Assembly (NCBI GenBank): GCA_002372815.1
Contig: DFIR01000042.1
Location: forward strand, 22,363 to 38,602
DNA from: Lachnospiraceae bacterium UBA3692
GTDB taxonomy: Bacteria; Bacillota; Clostridia; Lachnospirales; Lachnospiraceae
DNA length: 16,240 nucleotides
Reading direction: 5' to 3'
The notes under the pieces are model-generated. The model ran no database searches. It saw only the letters and a list, made by a program, of their open reading frames with translations, and was not told where the DNA came from. Below are positions 1 through 5,997 of this stretch, piece after piece. Numbering within the stretch: position 1 is the stretch's first letter; every line of letters starts with the position of its first letter. Position numbers and translations under genes: made by a program.

Positions 1-595
1 CCTTGCCCCAGATGTTGCAGATGACCACGATGATGATCGCGACCAGCGCGAGCCACCAGGTGTTCGCCACCTTGACGGTGCCGGCAGCCGTGAAGACCGT
101 GTTGCCGGCCTCATCGGTGACGGGTGTCAGGATATTGTTGAGTGCGCTCGGCGCCAGGTTGAGGCCGATGGCGATGATGATGGGGCCTGTGACGACCGGC
201 GGAAAGTACTTCATGACCTTGCTGGTGCCGTAGGCCTTGAAGAGACCGGCCAGGATCAGGTAGACCAGACCTGCGCAGGCGACGCCGAAGCATGCGTAAG
301 GCAGAAGCGCGGGATCCCCGCCGGGTGCGATCGCCGCATAGCCGCCCAGGAACGCGAAGGACGAACCCAGGAATGCGGGCACCTTTCTGCCGGTGATCAG
401 ATGGAACAGCAGGGTACCCAGACCTGCGAACAGAAGCGTCGTGGAGACATCCAGTCCTGTGATCAGCGGGACGACGACCGTCGCGCCGAACATCGCGAAC
501 ATGTGCTGAAGTCCCAGTACGACCATTCTGGAAGTACCGAGGGACTTTGCGTCATAAATCGCGCTGTCACCGATCTTTGTTTGTTTGTTGCTCAT
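1..595 (-). CDS. uraA: Uracil/xanthine permease, NCS2 (NAT) family, N-terminal part
   Basis: Proton-coupled nucleobase permease of the inner membrane, most like UraA, importing uracil (or a related base such as xanthine). The open frame runs leftward from an ATG at 595-593 to the window edge, giving 198 codons without a stop, about half of the family's usual 400-450 residues; the C-terminal half is outside the window. Visible signs: the Gln30-His31 pair in GLQHMFAMFGATVVVPL, typical of the first membrane helix of this family, the FLGSSFAFLGGY stretch near residue 75, and a PPVVTGPIIIAIGLNLAP stretch. Several hydrophobic helices alternate with short loops. A strong AGGAGGAG ribosome site sits about 9 nt before the ATG. 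It is preceded by its own promoter and a leader with an attenuator-like hairpin. Substrate choice between uracil and purines cannot be settled from this half. Confidence 0.9.
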   Translation of the reverse strand, partial: MSNKQTKIGDSAIYDAKSLGTSRMVVLGLQHMFAMFGATVVVPLITGLDVSTTLLFAGLGTLLFHLITGRKVPAFLGSSFAFLGGYAAIAPGGDPALLPYACFGVACAGLVYLILAGLFKAYGTSKVMKYFPPVVTGPIIIAIGLNLAPSALNNILTPVTDEAGNTVFTAAGTVKVANTWWLALVAIIIVVICNIWGK

Positions 596-656
596 TTTTT
601 CTCTCCTCCTCTCGGGAATGATCCCATTTCGAAAGGCTTCCCTGCGCGTCGCGCTC

Positions 657-701
657 AAAAAAAAGGACACCCCGGAAATGAATAACATTTCCATCGTGTC
701 C
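657..701 (-). terminator. Intrinsic terminator or attenuator in the uraA leader
   Basis: Read leftward, GGACAC (701-696) and GTGTCC (670-665) form an outer stem, and GGAAATG (692-686 region) with CATTTCC forms an inner stem around a short TTATT loop; GAT and GGG make an internal bulge. The hairpin is followed directly by eight T residues (664-657). It lies 62 nt before the uraA start and downstream of a good promoter, so transcripts for uraA must pass it. It could also end transcripts of the small acidic gene whose stop is at 816, so a simple terminator role is possible. Confidence 0.85.
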
Positions 702-708
702 GATTTTT

Positions 709-741
709 CTATGCGATTGTCCCGCGATTTGGTAAGCGCAT
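709..741 (-). CDS. Putative 10-codon leader peptide before uraA attenuator
   Basis: A short frame from ATG (741-739) to TAG (711-709) encodes MRLPNRGTIA. It has a strong Shine-Dalgarno, AAGGAAGG at 753-746, with AAGGA placed 7 nt from the ATG, and it lies about 32 nt after the predicted transcription start. Its stop codon is 7 nt before the 5' arm of the terminator hairpin, so a ribosome ending translation here would cover part of that arm. The same bases can fold so that ATGCG of the start pairs with CGCAT near the end. Start, SD, length and placement are what a leader peptide should look like, but a frame this short can arise by chance. Confidence 0.4.
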   Translation of the reverse strand: MRLPNRGTIA

Positions 742-778
742 CTGACCTTCCTTATGTCTCAGTCCTTGTGTCCCGTCT

Positions 779-807
779 ATTCTATCCGCAGTGGCGTACT
801 GCGTCAA
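779..807 (-). promoter_or_regulatory. Sigma-A promoter for uraA leader transcript
   Basis: TTGACG (807-802), a 17-nt spacer and TAGAAT (784-779), each hexamer 5 of 6 to consensus. The -35 box begins 9 nt after the stop of the upstream gene at 816. The predicted transcript starts near 773-772 with GGGACAC and has a leader of about 178 nt before the uraA ATG. Confidence 0.7.
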
Positions 808-815
808 GACCGAAT

Positions 816-1268
816 TTACTCCTCCTTCGGCTCTTCCTCTTCGGGTTCGCCGGCTGTCTCGAGGACTTCCTCGTCGACGGCTTCCTTCTCCTCCTCGGTC
901 AGGTCATCGTCGAAGACATCATCGGTCTCCGCCTCTTCCTCCTGCAGGAGGTCCTTCATCTTCTCTGCCGTATCGGAGAACACGTCCTTGACCTTCACGG
1001 CCGTCTCGCCGACGACGTCGAGCACTTCGCCGCCCTTCGGGCCCATGGCCTCGCGCACTCTGACAAACGCCTCGTTCGAGCCGTCCTTGATCATGGTGTA
1101 GGTGCGGCCCGCGGCCTTCTTCAGGGCTTCCGTGTTGTCAGCGGGTTCCTTGGTCTCCTCCGCGTCGCAGGCGGATTCCTTCATGGTCTCATCCAGATAA
1201 TAATACACAGTTGCCGCAGTGATGCCGGCCAGCGCCGTGCCGAAAATAAGCTTGGTCAGTTTGCCCAT
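816..1268 (-). CDS. Small membrane-anchored acidic protein of unknown function
   Basis: A 150-residue protein I do not recognise. It opens with MGKLTKLIFGTALAGITAA, one hydrophobic helix (about residues 5-25) directly after a short lysine-containing head, so it is probably a single-pass or tail-outside membrane anchor. The middle (residues 45-115) is amphipathic and helix-prone, with Lys, Val and Ala in heptad-like order (for example KVKDVFSDTAEKMKDLL), recalling YtxH-like stress proteins in layout only. The last 40 residues are almost all Glu/Asp with few other residues. The ATG at 1268 has a GGAGAG ribosome site 6 nt upstream. It diverges from a TetR regulator and may be its target; a plausible promoter and an inverted repeat lie between them. 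No catalytic motif is visible. Confidence 0.75.
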   Translation of the reverse strand: MGKLTKLIFGTALAGITAATVYYYLDETMKESACDAEETKEPADNTEALKKAAGRTYTMIKDGSNEAFVRVREAMGPKGGEVLDVVGETAVKVKDVFSDTAEKMKDLLQEEEAETDDVFDDDLTEEEKEAVDEEVLETAGEPEEEEPKEE

Positions 1269-1306
1269 TATTTCTCTCCATACTGGTGAATCAGAATTAC
1301 GATATC

Positions 1307-1335
1307 ATTAAAGATACTACTCCTTTTTCCGGCAA
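1307..1335 (-). promoter_or_regulatory. Possible promoter for the acidic membrane protein
   Basis: TTGCCG (1335-1330), 17-nt spacer, TTTAAT (1312-1307). The -10 box lacks the important second-position A, so this is a moderate match. The -35 box abuts the inverted repeat at 1336-1363. Confidence 0.35.
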
Positions 1336-1363
1336 AAGAAAAGATGTGAACGCAACTTTTCTT
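1336..1363. promoter_or_regulatory. Inverted repeat, candidate TetR-family operator
   Basis: AAGAAAAG (1336-1343) and CTTTTCTT (1356-1363) are a perfect 8-bp dyad around a 12-nt centre. It lies exactly between the divergent promoters: next to the -35 box of the leftward gene and 2 nt before the -35 box of the rightward regulator. TetR-type repressors commonly bind such dyads in the shared intergenic region; the assignment is inference from position. Confidence 0.45.
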
Positions 1364-1365
1364 GT

Positions 1366-1394
1366 TTGAAATCGCCCTTTACAGATGCTATATT
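1366..1394 (+). promoter_or_regulatory. Sigma-A promoter of the TetR-family gene
   Basis: TTGAAA (1366-1371), a 17-nt spacer and TATATT (1389-1394). The expected transcription start, seven bases past the -10 box, falls on or next to the ATG at 1401, which would give a leaderless message. Confidence 0.7.
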
Positions 1395-1400
1395 GAATTT

Positions 1401-2003
1401 ATGAATACAAAATTCTTTGACATGAACAAATCGAAACAGGACCGGATCATCAACGGGTCCCTCAAGATCTTCTGCCGCTACGGCTACCGGCACGCCAGTA
1501 CGGACGAGATCGTAGCGGAGGCCGGTATCAGCAAAGGCCTGCTCTTCCATTATTTCATGAGCAAGAAAGGCCTCTACCGCTTCCTCTACGACTACTGCGC
1601 CCACTATATGGCGGACGAGCTGCGCCGCGCCTCTGTCGTGCCCGGAGAGGACTTCTTCGAGGTCGAGAAGAAGCTCACGCGGGTGGCTGCCGGCATCGTC
1701 CGGATCTATCCCTGTCTGCCCCTCTTTCTTGTGAGCGCGGACCTGGAGAGCGACCCGGAGGCCGTCGAGGCGCTGTCCGGACTGCCGCTCCTCGGGACGG
1801 TCAGGCAGCGGGCGGAGGAAATGACCGCTCAGTCCTCCGGAAGGCTCCCCGCCGAAGATCTGCAGCAGCTGGCCGCGCTTCTCACGAACTACCGCATCGG
1901 CCGGATGCGGGACATGCTGCGCCGCGACATCTCCGACCCGGACGCCCTCCTCACTGACTGCATGGCCCAGATCTCGCTGCTCGAGCGGCTCACGCTCTCC
2001 TGA
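1401..2003 (+). CDS. TetR/AcrR-family transcriptional regulator
   Basis: A 200-residue DNA-binding repressor candidate. The N-terminal TetR domain is clear: residues 10-27 form the first helix (KSKQDRIINGSLKIFCRYG), followed by the helix-turn-helix ASTDEIVAEAGISKGLLFHYF at about 32-52 with the usual Gly-Ile-Ser-Lys-Gly turn and the closing YF before a KKGLY stretch. The remainder is a helical ligand/dimer domain without a recognisable ligand signature. I chose ATG 1401; ATG 1422, seven codons later, is an alternative, and neither has a Shine-Dalgarno. A TTG at 1362 would lie upstream of the promoter and is not used. The gene diverges from the acidic membrane protein and ends at a bidirectional terminator shared with glnS. 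Its ligand is unknown. Confidence 0.9.
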   Translation: MNTKFFDMNKSKQDRIINGSLKIFCRYGYRHASTDEIVAEAGISKGLLFHYFMSKKGLYRFLYDYCAHYMADELRRASVVPGEDFFEVEKKLTRVAAGIVRIYPCLPLFLVSADLESDPEAVEALSGLPLLGTVRQRAEEMTAQSSGRLPAEDLQQLAALLTNYRIGRMRDMLRRDISDPDALLTDCMAQISLLERLTLS

Positions 2004-2039
2004 CAGCTGCTCTGAGACATCACATATTACTTACTTCAT

Positions 2040-2079
2040 AAAAAACCGCTGCGCGCTCAGATGCACGCAGCGGTCTTTT
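2040..2079. terminator. Bidirectional terminator between TetR gene and glnS
   Basis: CCGCTGCG (2046-2053) pairs with CGCAGCGG (2066-2073). On the minus strand it is followed by six T residues (2045-2040), ending glnS; on the plus strand by TCTTTT, ending the regulator gene. Confidence 0.9.
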
Positions 2080-2082
2080 CAA

Positions 2083-3792
2083 TTATTTCGGCAGTTTGAA
2101 GGAGCTCTTCAGGCCCACGATCCGGTTGAAGACCGGAGCGCCTTCCTCGGAGTCCTTGCAGTCCGCGCAGAAGTATCCGTTCCGCACGAACTGGAAGCGG
2201 TCGAAAGCCTTCGCTTCCGCCAGCGCCGGCTCCACGTACGCATCCACCTCTTCGAGGGAGTTGGGATTCAGGTTCAGGGAACCGTCCTCATTGTAGACAC
2301 CCTTCTCCTCGTCGATGATGTTCTCGTACAGGCGTACCTTCACCTTCGCGGCGCTGTCCGCGTGGACCCAGTGGATGGTCCCCTTGACCTTGCGGCCGGT
2401 GAAGCCGCTGCCGCTCTTCGTCTCCGGGTCATAGGTGCAGTGGACGGCGGTGATGTTGCCGTCGGCGTCCTTGTCGAACCCGACGCACTTCACGAAATAG
2501 CCGTACATCAGGCGCACTTCGTTTCCGGGGAAGAGGCGGTAGTACTTCTTCGGAGGATTCTCCATGAAATCCTCCTGCTCGATCCAGAGCTCCCGGCCGA
2601 AGGGAAGCAGGCGCGTCCCAAGCTCGGGGTTCTCCAGATTGTTGTCCGCGACGAGCTGCTCTACCTGTTCCTCCGGATAGTTGTCGATGATCAGCTTCAG
2701 GGGGTGCAGGACCGCCATCATGCGGCTGCAGTGGGGCTTCAGATCCTCGCGGATGCAGTACTCCAGCATGGCGTAGTCCACGGAGGAATTGCTCTTCGAG
2801 ATCCCGCAGAGCTCGACGAACCGACGGATGGAGGAAGGCGTGAAGCCTCTCCTGCGCAGGCCCGAGATCGAGACGAGACGGGGATCATCCCATCCGTCGA
2901 CGATGCCCTGCTCGACCATCTTCTTGATGTAGCGCTTGCCGGTGACCACATTCGTCAGGAACATCTTGGCGAACTCGATCTGGCGCGGAGGCTTCTCGAA
3001 GCCGACTTCCCGCACGACCCAGTCGTACAGCGGCCGGTGATCCTCGAATTCCAGCGTGCACAGGGAGTGCGTGATGCCCTCGAAAGCGTCCTCGAGGGGA
3101 TGCGCGAAGTCATACATCGGATAGATGCACCACTTGTCCCCGGTGTTGTGGTGGGTCATGTGGGCCACACGGTACAGGATCGGGTCGCGCATGTTGATGT
3201 TGGGGCTGGCCATGTCGATCTTCGCGCGGAGCGTTCTCTCGCCGTCCGCGAACTCGCCTGCGCGCATGCGCTCGAACAGGTCCAGGTTCTCCTCCACGCT
3301 CCGGTCGCGGTTGGGATCGTTCTTTCCGGGCTCCGTCAGCGTTCCGCGGTACTCCCGCATCTCCTCCGCCGTCAGCTCGGACACATAGGCCTTGCCGTCC
3401 CGGATGAGCTTCACAGCCGCCTCATACATCTTCTCGAAGTAATCGGAAGCGAAATAGATGCGGTCCTCATAGTCCGCGCCGAGCCACTCCACGTCCTGGC
3501 GGATCGAGTCCACGAACTCGATCTTCTCCTTCGTGGGGTTCGTGTCGTCGTAGCGGAGATTGAACTTGCCGCCGTATTCCTGCGCCATGCCGTAGTTGAG
3601 CAGGATGCTCTTGGCGTGGCCGATATGCAGATAGCCGTTGGGTTCGGGAGGGAAACGGGTGTGGACGGTGTCGTAGACGCCCTCCGCCAGGTCCTTGTCG
3701 ATCTCGATCTCGATGAAATTGCGGCTTACCTTCTCCTCCGCCGCAGTCTCCGCAGCGGCGTCTTCCTTACGGATTTCCTTGTTCTCCTGCAT
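2083..3792 (-). CDS. glnS: Glutaminyl-tRNA synthetase
   Basis: Class I synthetase that charges tRNA-Gln with glutamine in the cytosol. At 569 residues it is slightly longer than E. coli GlnRS (554), the extra being an Ala/Glu-rich head of about 22 residues. Class signatures: FPPEPNGYLHIGHAKS with the HIGH motif at residues 56-59, a YDDTNP stretch, and WDDPRLVSISGLRRRGFTPSSIRRF. In place of the bacterial MSK loop the sequence reads VVTGKRYIKKMV, a variant I associate with clostridial GlnRS. The C-terminal beta-barrel anticodon domain ends with FNRIVGLKSSFKLPK. ATG 3792 is chosen because GGTGG lies 10 nt upstream; ATG 3801 overlaps the guaB stop as ATGA and adds only three residues. It is probably translated from the guaB message, and it is closed by the terminator at 2046-2073. 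Confidence 0.95.
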   Translation of the reverse strand: MQENKEIRKEDAAAETAAEEKVSRNFIEIEIDKDLAEGVYDTVHTRFPPEPNGYLHIGHAKSILLNYGMAQEYGGKFNLRYDDTNPTKEKIEFVDSIRQDVEWLGADYEDRIYFASDYFEKMYEAAVKLIRDGKAYVSELTAEEMREYRGTLTEPGKNDPNRDRSVEENLDLFERMRAGEFADGERTLRAKIDMASPNINMRDPILYRVAHMTHHNTGDKWCIYPMYDFAHPLEDAFEGITHSLCTLEFEDHRPLYDWVVREVGFEKPPRQIEFAKMFLTNVVTGKRYIKKMVEQGIVDGWDDPRLVSISGLRRRGFTPSSIRRFVELCGISKSNSSVDYAMLEYCIREDLKPHCSRMMAVLHPLKLIIDNYPEEQVEQLVADNNLENPELGTRLLPFGRELWIEQEDFMENPPKKYYRLFPGNEVRLMYGYFVKCVGFDKDADGNITAVHCTYDPETKSGSGFTGRKVKGTIHWVHADSAAKVKVRLYENIIDEEKGVYNEDGSLNLNPNSLEEVDAYVEPALAEAKAFDRFQFVRNGYFCADCKDSEEGAPVFNRIVGLKSSFKLPK

Positions 3793-3797
3793 GGGTG

Positions 3798-5249
3798 TCA
3801 TTCCACCGAATAGTTCGGTGCCTCCTTGGTGATCTGGATATCGTGCGGGTGGCTCTCCTTCAGGGAGGCCGCCGTGATCTTCACGAACTCGCTCTTCTGC
3901 TGCAGCTCCGGAATGTTCGCGCAGCCGGTCAGGCCCATGCCGCTGCGGATACCGCCGCACATCTGGAAGATGGTGTCCTCAAGGCTGCCCTTATAGGCGA
4001 CGCGGCCTTCGACGCCTTCCGGGACGAGCTTGCGCGCGTTCTCCTGGAAATAGCGGTCCTTGCTGCCGCTCTCCATCGCGGCGATACTGCCCATGCCGCG
4101 GTAGACCTTGTACTTTCTTCCCTGGTAGAGCTCGGTCTCTCCGGGGCTCTCCTCGCAGCCCGCGAGCAGCGAGCCCATCATGCAGACGTTCGCGCCAGCC
4201 GCCAGCGCCTTGGTCATATCGCCGGAGAACTTGATGCCGCCGTCCGCGATGACCGGGATGCCGTAAGGCGCAGCCGCTTCCGCCGCGTTCATGATCGCCG
4301 TGATCTGCGGCACGCCGCAGCCGGTGACGACACGGGTCGTGCAGATCGAGCCGGGGCCGATACCGACCTTGACCGCGTCCGCGCCGGCCTCGATCAGGGC
4401 CCTGGCGCCTTCCGCCGTCGCCACGTTGCCGGCGATGACCTGCAGGTCCGGATACTTCTCGCGGATCATGCGCATGCAGCGCAGGACGTTCTCGGAGTGG
4501 CCGTGGGAGGAATCCAGCACGATCACGTCGACCTTCGCGCTGATGAGCTCCGCCACGCGGTCGAGCACGTTGGCGGTGATACCGACGCCCGCGCCGCAGA
4601 GGAGGCGTCCCTGCGAATCCTTGGCGGCGTAGGGATACTTGATCGTCTTCTCGATATCCTTGATCGTGATCAGTCCGACGAGGTTGTAGTTCTCGTCGAC
4701 GATCGGCAGCTTCTCTTTCTTGGAGGCGGCGAGGATGCGCTTCGCCTCTTCCAGCGTGGTGCCCTCTCTCGCGGTGACAAGGCCCTCACTCGTCATCGCC
4801 TCGCGGATCAGCTTCGTGAAGTCTGTCTGGAACTTCATGTCCCTGTTGGTGATGATGCCGACGAGCCTGCCCTTCTCCGTGATCGGGACGCCGGAGATGC
4901 GGAACTTGCGCATCAGGTTCTCGGCGTCTTCCAGGGTGTTGTCCGGCGCGAGGGAGAAGGGATCGGTGATGACGCCGTTCTCGGAGCGCTTCACCTTGTC
5001 GACCTCTTCCGCCTGACGCTCGATGCTCATATTCTTGTGGATGATGCCGATGCCGCCCTGGCGGGCCATGGCGATCGCCATCCGGTGCTCGGTGACGGTA
5101 TCCATGCTGGCGCTCATCATGGGAATATTCAGCCGGATCTTCTTCGTGAGCCAGGTGGAAAGGTCCACCTGATTCGGAATGACCGTCGAATATGCCGGAA
5201 CGAGGAGCACGTCATCAAATGTTACGCCTTCGCCAATGATCGTTGCCAT
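3798..5249 (-). CDS. guaB: IMP dehydrogenase
   Basis: Converts IMP to XMP with NAD+, the committed step to GMP, in the cytosol. The 483-residue length matches bacterial GuaB. The (beta/alpha)8 barrel begins with VTFDDVLLVPAYSTV and NIPMMSASMDTVTEHRMA, and is interrupted by a pair of CBS modules at about residues 95-205 (VPITEKGRLVGIITNRD; LPIVDENYNLVGLITIKD). The catalytic loop GIGPGSICTTRVVTG carries the nucleophile Cys303; VIADGGIKFSGD and the MMGSLLAG phosphate site follow; RYFQ at 399-402 belongs to the mobile flap. The start has an ideal AAGGAGG site 6 nt upstream. It lies 86 nt after a two-helix membrane protein gene and overlaps or abuts glnS, with no terminator between the three, so they likely share one transcript. 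No purine riboswitch is visible upstream. Confidence 0.97.
   Translation of the reverse strand: MATIIGEGVTFDDVLLVPAYSTVIPNQVDLSTWLTKKIRLNIPMMSASMDTVTEHRMAIAMARQGGIGIIHKNMSIERQAEEVDKVKRSENGVITDPFSLAPDNTLEDAENLMRKFRISGVPITEKGRLVGIITNRDMKFQTDFTKLIREAMTSEGLVTAREGTTLEEAKRILAASKKEKLPIVDENYNLVGLITIKDIEKTIKYPYAAKDSQGRLLCGAGVGITANVLDRVAELISAKVDVIVLDSSHGHSENVLRCMRMIREKYPDLQVIAGNVATAEGARALIEAGADAVKVGIGPGSICTTRVVTGCGVPQITAIMNAAEAAAPYGIPVIADGGIKFSGDMTKALAAGANVCMMGSLLAGCEESPGETELYQGRKYKVYRGMGSIAAMESGSKDRYFQENARKLVPEGVEGRVAYKGSLEDTIFQMCGGIRSGMGLTGCANIPELQQKSEFVKITAASLKESHPHDIQITKEAPNYSVE
3804..3826 (-). promoter_or_regulatory. AGGAGG plus hairpin ahead of the glnS start
   Basis: Within the last codons of guaB, AGGAGG (3826-3821) is followed at once by CACCGAA-CTA-TTCGGTG (3820-3804), a perfect 7-bp stem with a 3-nt loop. 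The glnS start codons follow at 3801 and 3792. Unfolded, AGGAGG is 19 or 28 nt from them, too far; folded, the gap shrinks to about 2 or 11 nt. A ribosome site made effective by a hairpin is inference. Confidence 0.4.
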
Positions 5250-5335
5250 TATGACCTCCTTGTCTTCTCCTGTCCTTCTGGATGTTGTCCTCCCCGGAAT
5301 CGGGCCGGTACGGTGCCCTCTTCAGGGGTCCGCGC

Positions 5336-5848
5336 TCAGTACGTAAAGACCTTGCGCGGCGCAAGCTGTTTCATAATGCGGAGGAACTGTTCCGCGTACT
5401 CGCCGCTGAGGTTTAGATGCAGGCAGGTGCCGTCAGAAAGGTACAGCGCGTACCGGTCCCGTGCCTCCGGGTCGCCGCTGCTGTAGTCGAAGACCTGTCC
5501 CTCTCTCCGGCGGTAGCTGTCGAGCTCGTGGGAGCGCATCGGCGCGAGGATCTCCAGCTTCGTCAGATCATAGACGGCGATCTCCTTGCGGTTGCTCTTG
5601 CGCTGGATCTTGGAGATCCTGAGCTCCTTCTCCACATAAGCGTACTCATAATCCACTTCGCACTCCAGCCAGAGGAAATAGGCCGCAATGCCCATAGCGA
5701 CAGCCGCGATCAGGAAGGGCCAGCCGAAAAGAAACATCGCCAAAAGAAAAAGCACTGTGAAAACGACCGAGCCTATGCTCAGAATCTTCCTCAGTGCTGA
5801 CGTATGACGTTTGACAATGATCTCAAGACAGCCGGTCTCAATGTGCAT
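5336..5848 (-). CDS. Two-helix membrane protein of unknown function
   Basis: A 170-residue protein. Residues 22-41 and 43-61 form two hydrophobic helices joined by a tight GWP turn. The remaining 108 residues are soluble and mostly beta-like (CEVDYEYAYVEKELRISKI, then KEIAVYDLTKLEILAP), with alternating hydrophobic residues as in a PH-like fold, and end KQLAPRKVFTY. The layout resembles a small uncharacterised family found in clostridia (I believe DUF6106, not certain). The ATG has a GGAGGAC ribosome site; an own promoter lies at 5921-5893. It is the first gene of the probable guaB-glnS transcript. No enzyme motif is visible; a membrane-associated sensor or scaffold is possible but not shown. 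Confidence 0.7.
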   Translation of the reverse strand: MHIETGCLEIIVKRHTSALRKILSIGSVVFTVLFLLAMFLFGWPFLIAAVAMGIAAYFLWLECEVDYEYAYVEKELRISKIQRKSNRKEIAVYDLTKLEILAPMRSHELDSYRRREGQVFDYSSGDPEARDRYALYLSDGTCLHLNLSGEYAEQFLRIMKQLAPRKVFTY

Positions 5849-5892
5849 GTTCGTCCTCCGTTATGCTGTTCGCATCAGTGGTTATTTCCGCT

Positions 5893-5921
5893 ATGATACT
5901 ACACAAAAAAGGATATTGCAA
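5893..5921 (-). promoter_or_regulatory. Promoter of the membrane protein-guaB-glnS transcript
   Basis: TTGCAA (5921-5916), 17-nt spacer, TATCAT (5898-5893). The -35 box lies inside the 3' arm of the upstream terminator and the T tract of that terminator forms part of the spacer. Confidence 0.6.
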
Positions 5922-5943
5922 GCCGCCCGGACCTGCAATATCC
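5905..5943 (-). terminator. Intrinsic terminator after aspartate kinase gene
   Basis: GGATATTGCA (5943-5934) and TGCAATATCC (5920-5911) form a perfect 10-bp stem with a GC-rich 13-nt loop, followed by six T residues. It lies 55 nt after the aspartate kinase stop and closes the ACT-hom-kinase operon. Confidence 0.9.
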
Positions 5944-5997
5944 TCCATTTTTCATGTGCTTCCGGGGCTGCGCCCGCGCGCTGTCGCGAACCTCTCT

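Noticed and set aside
701..815. PyrR-binding site or purine riboswitch in the uraA leader
   Set aside because: Looked for the AGAGAGG-type PyrR loop and the conserved purine riboswitch core; neither is present.
585..1289. Plus-strand open frame of 234 codons opposite the acidic membrane protein
   Set aside because: Leu- and Arg-rich reading with no family motif and no ribosome site; it is the complement of the Glu/Asp codons of the real minus-strand gene.
1362..1400. TTG start at 1362 for the TetR-family gene
   Set aside because: It lies upstream of the predicted transcription start and inside the promoter, and adds residues without TetR homology.
3802..3960. In-frame N-terminal extension of glnS to 3960
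   Set aside because: It runs through the guaB end in another frame, has no GlnRS homology, and proper starts exist at 3801 and 3792.
2362..5486. Long plus-strand open frames opposite glnS and guaB
   Set aside because: Low-complexity Arg/Asp/His/Leu-rich translations typical of the antisense of GC-rich genes; glnS and guaB are certain on the minus strand.
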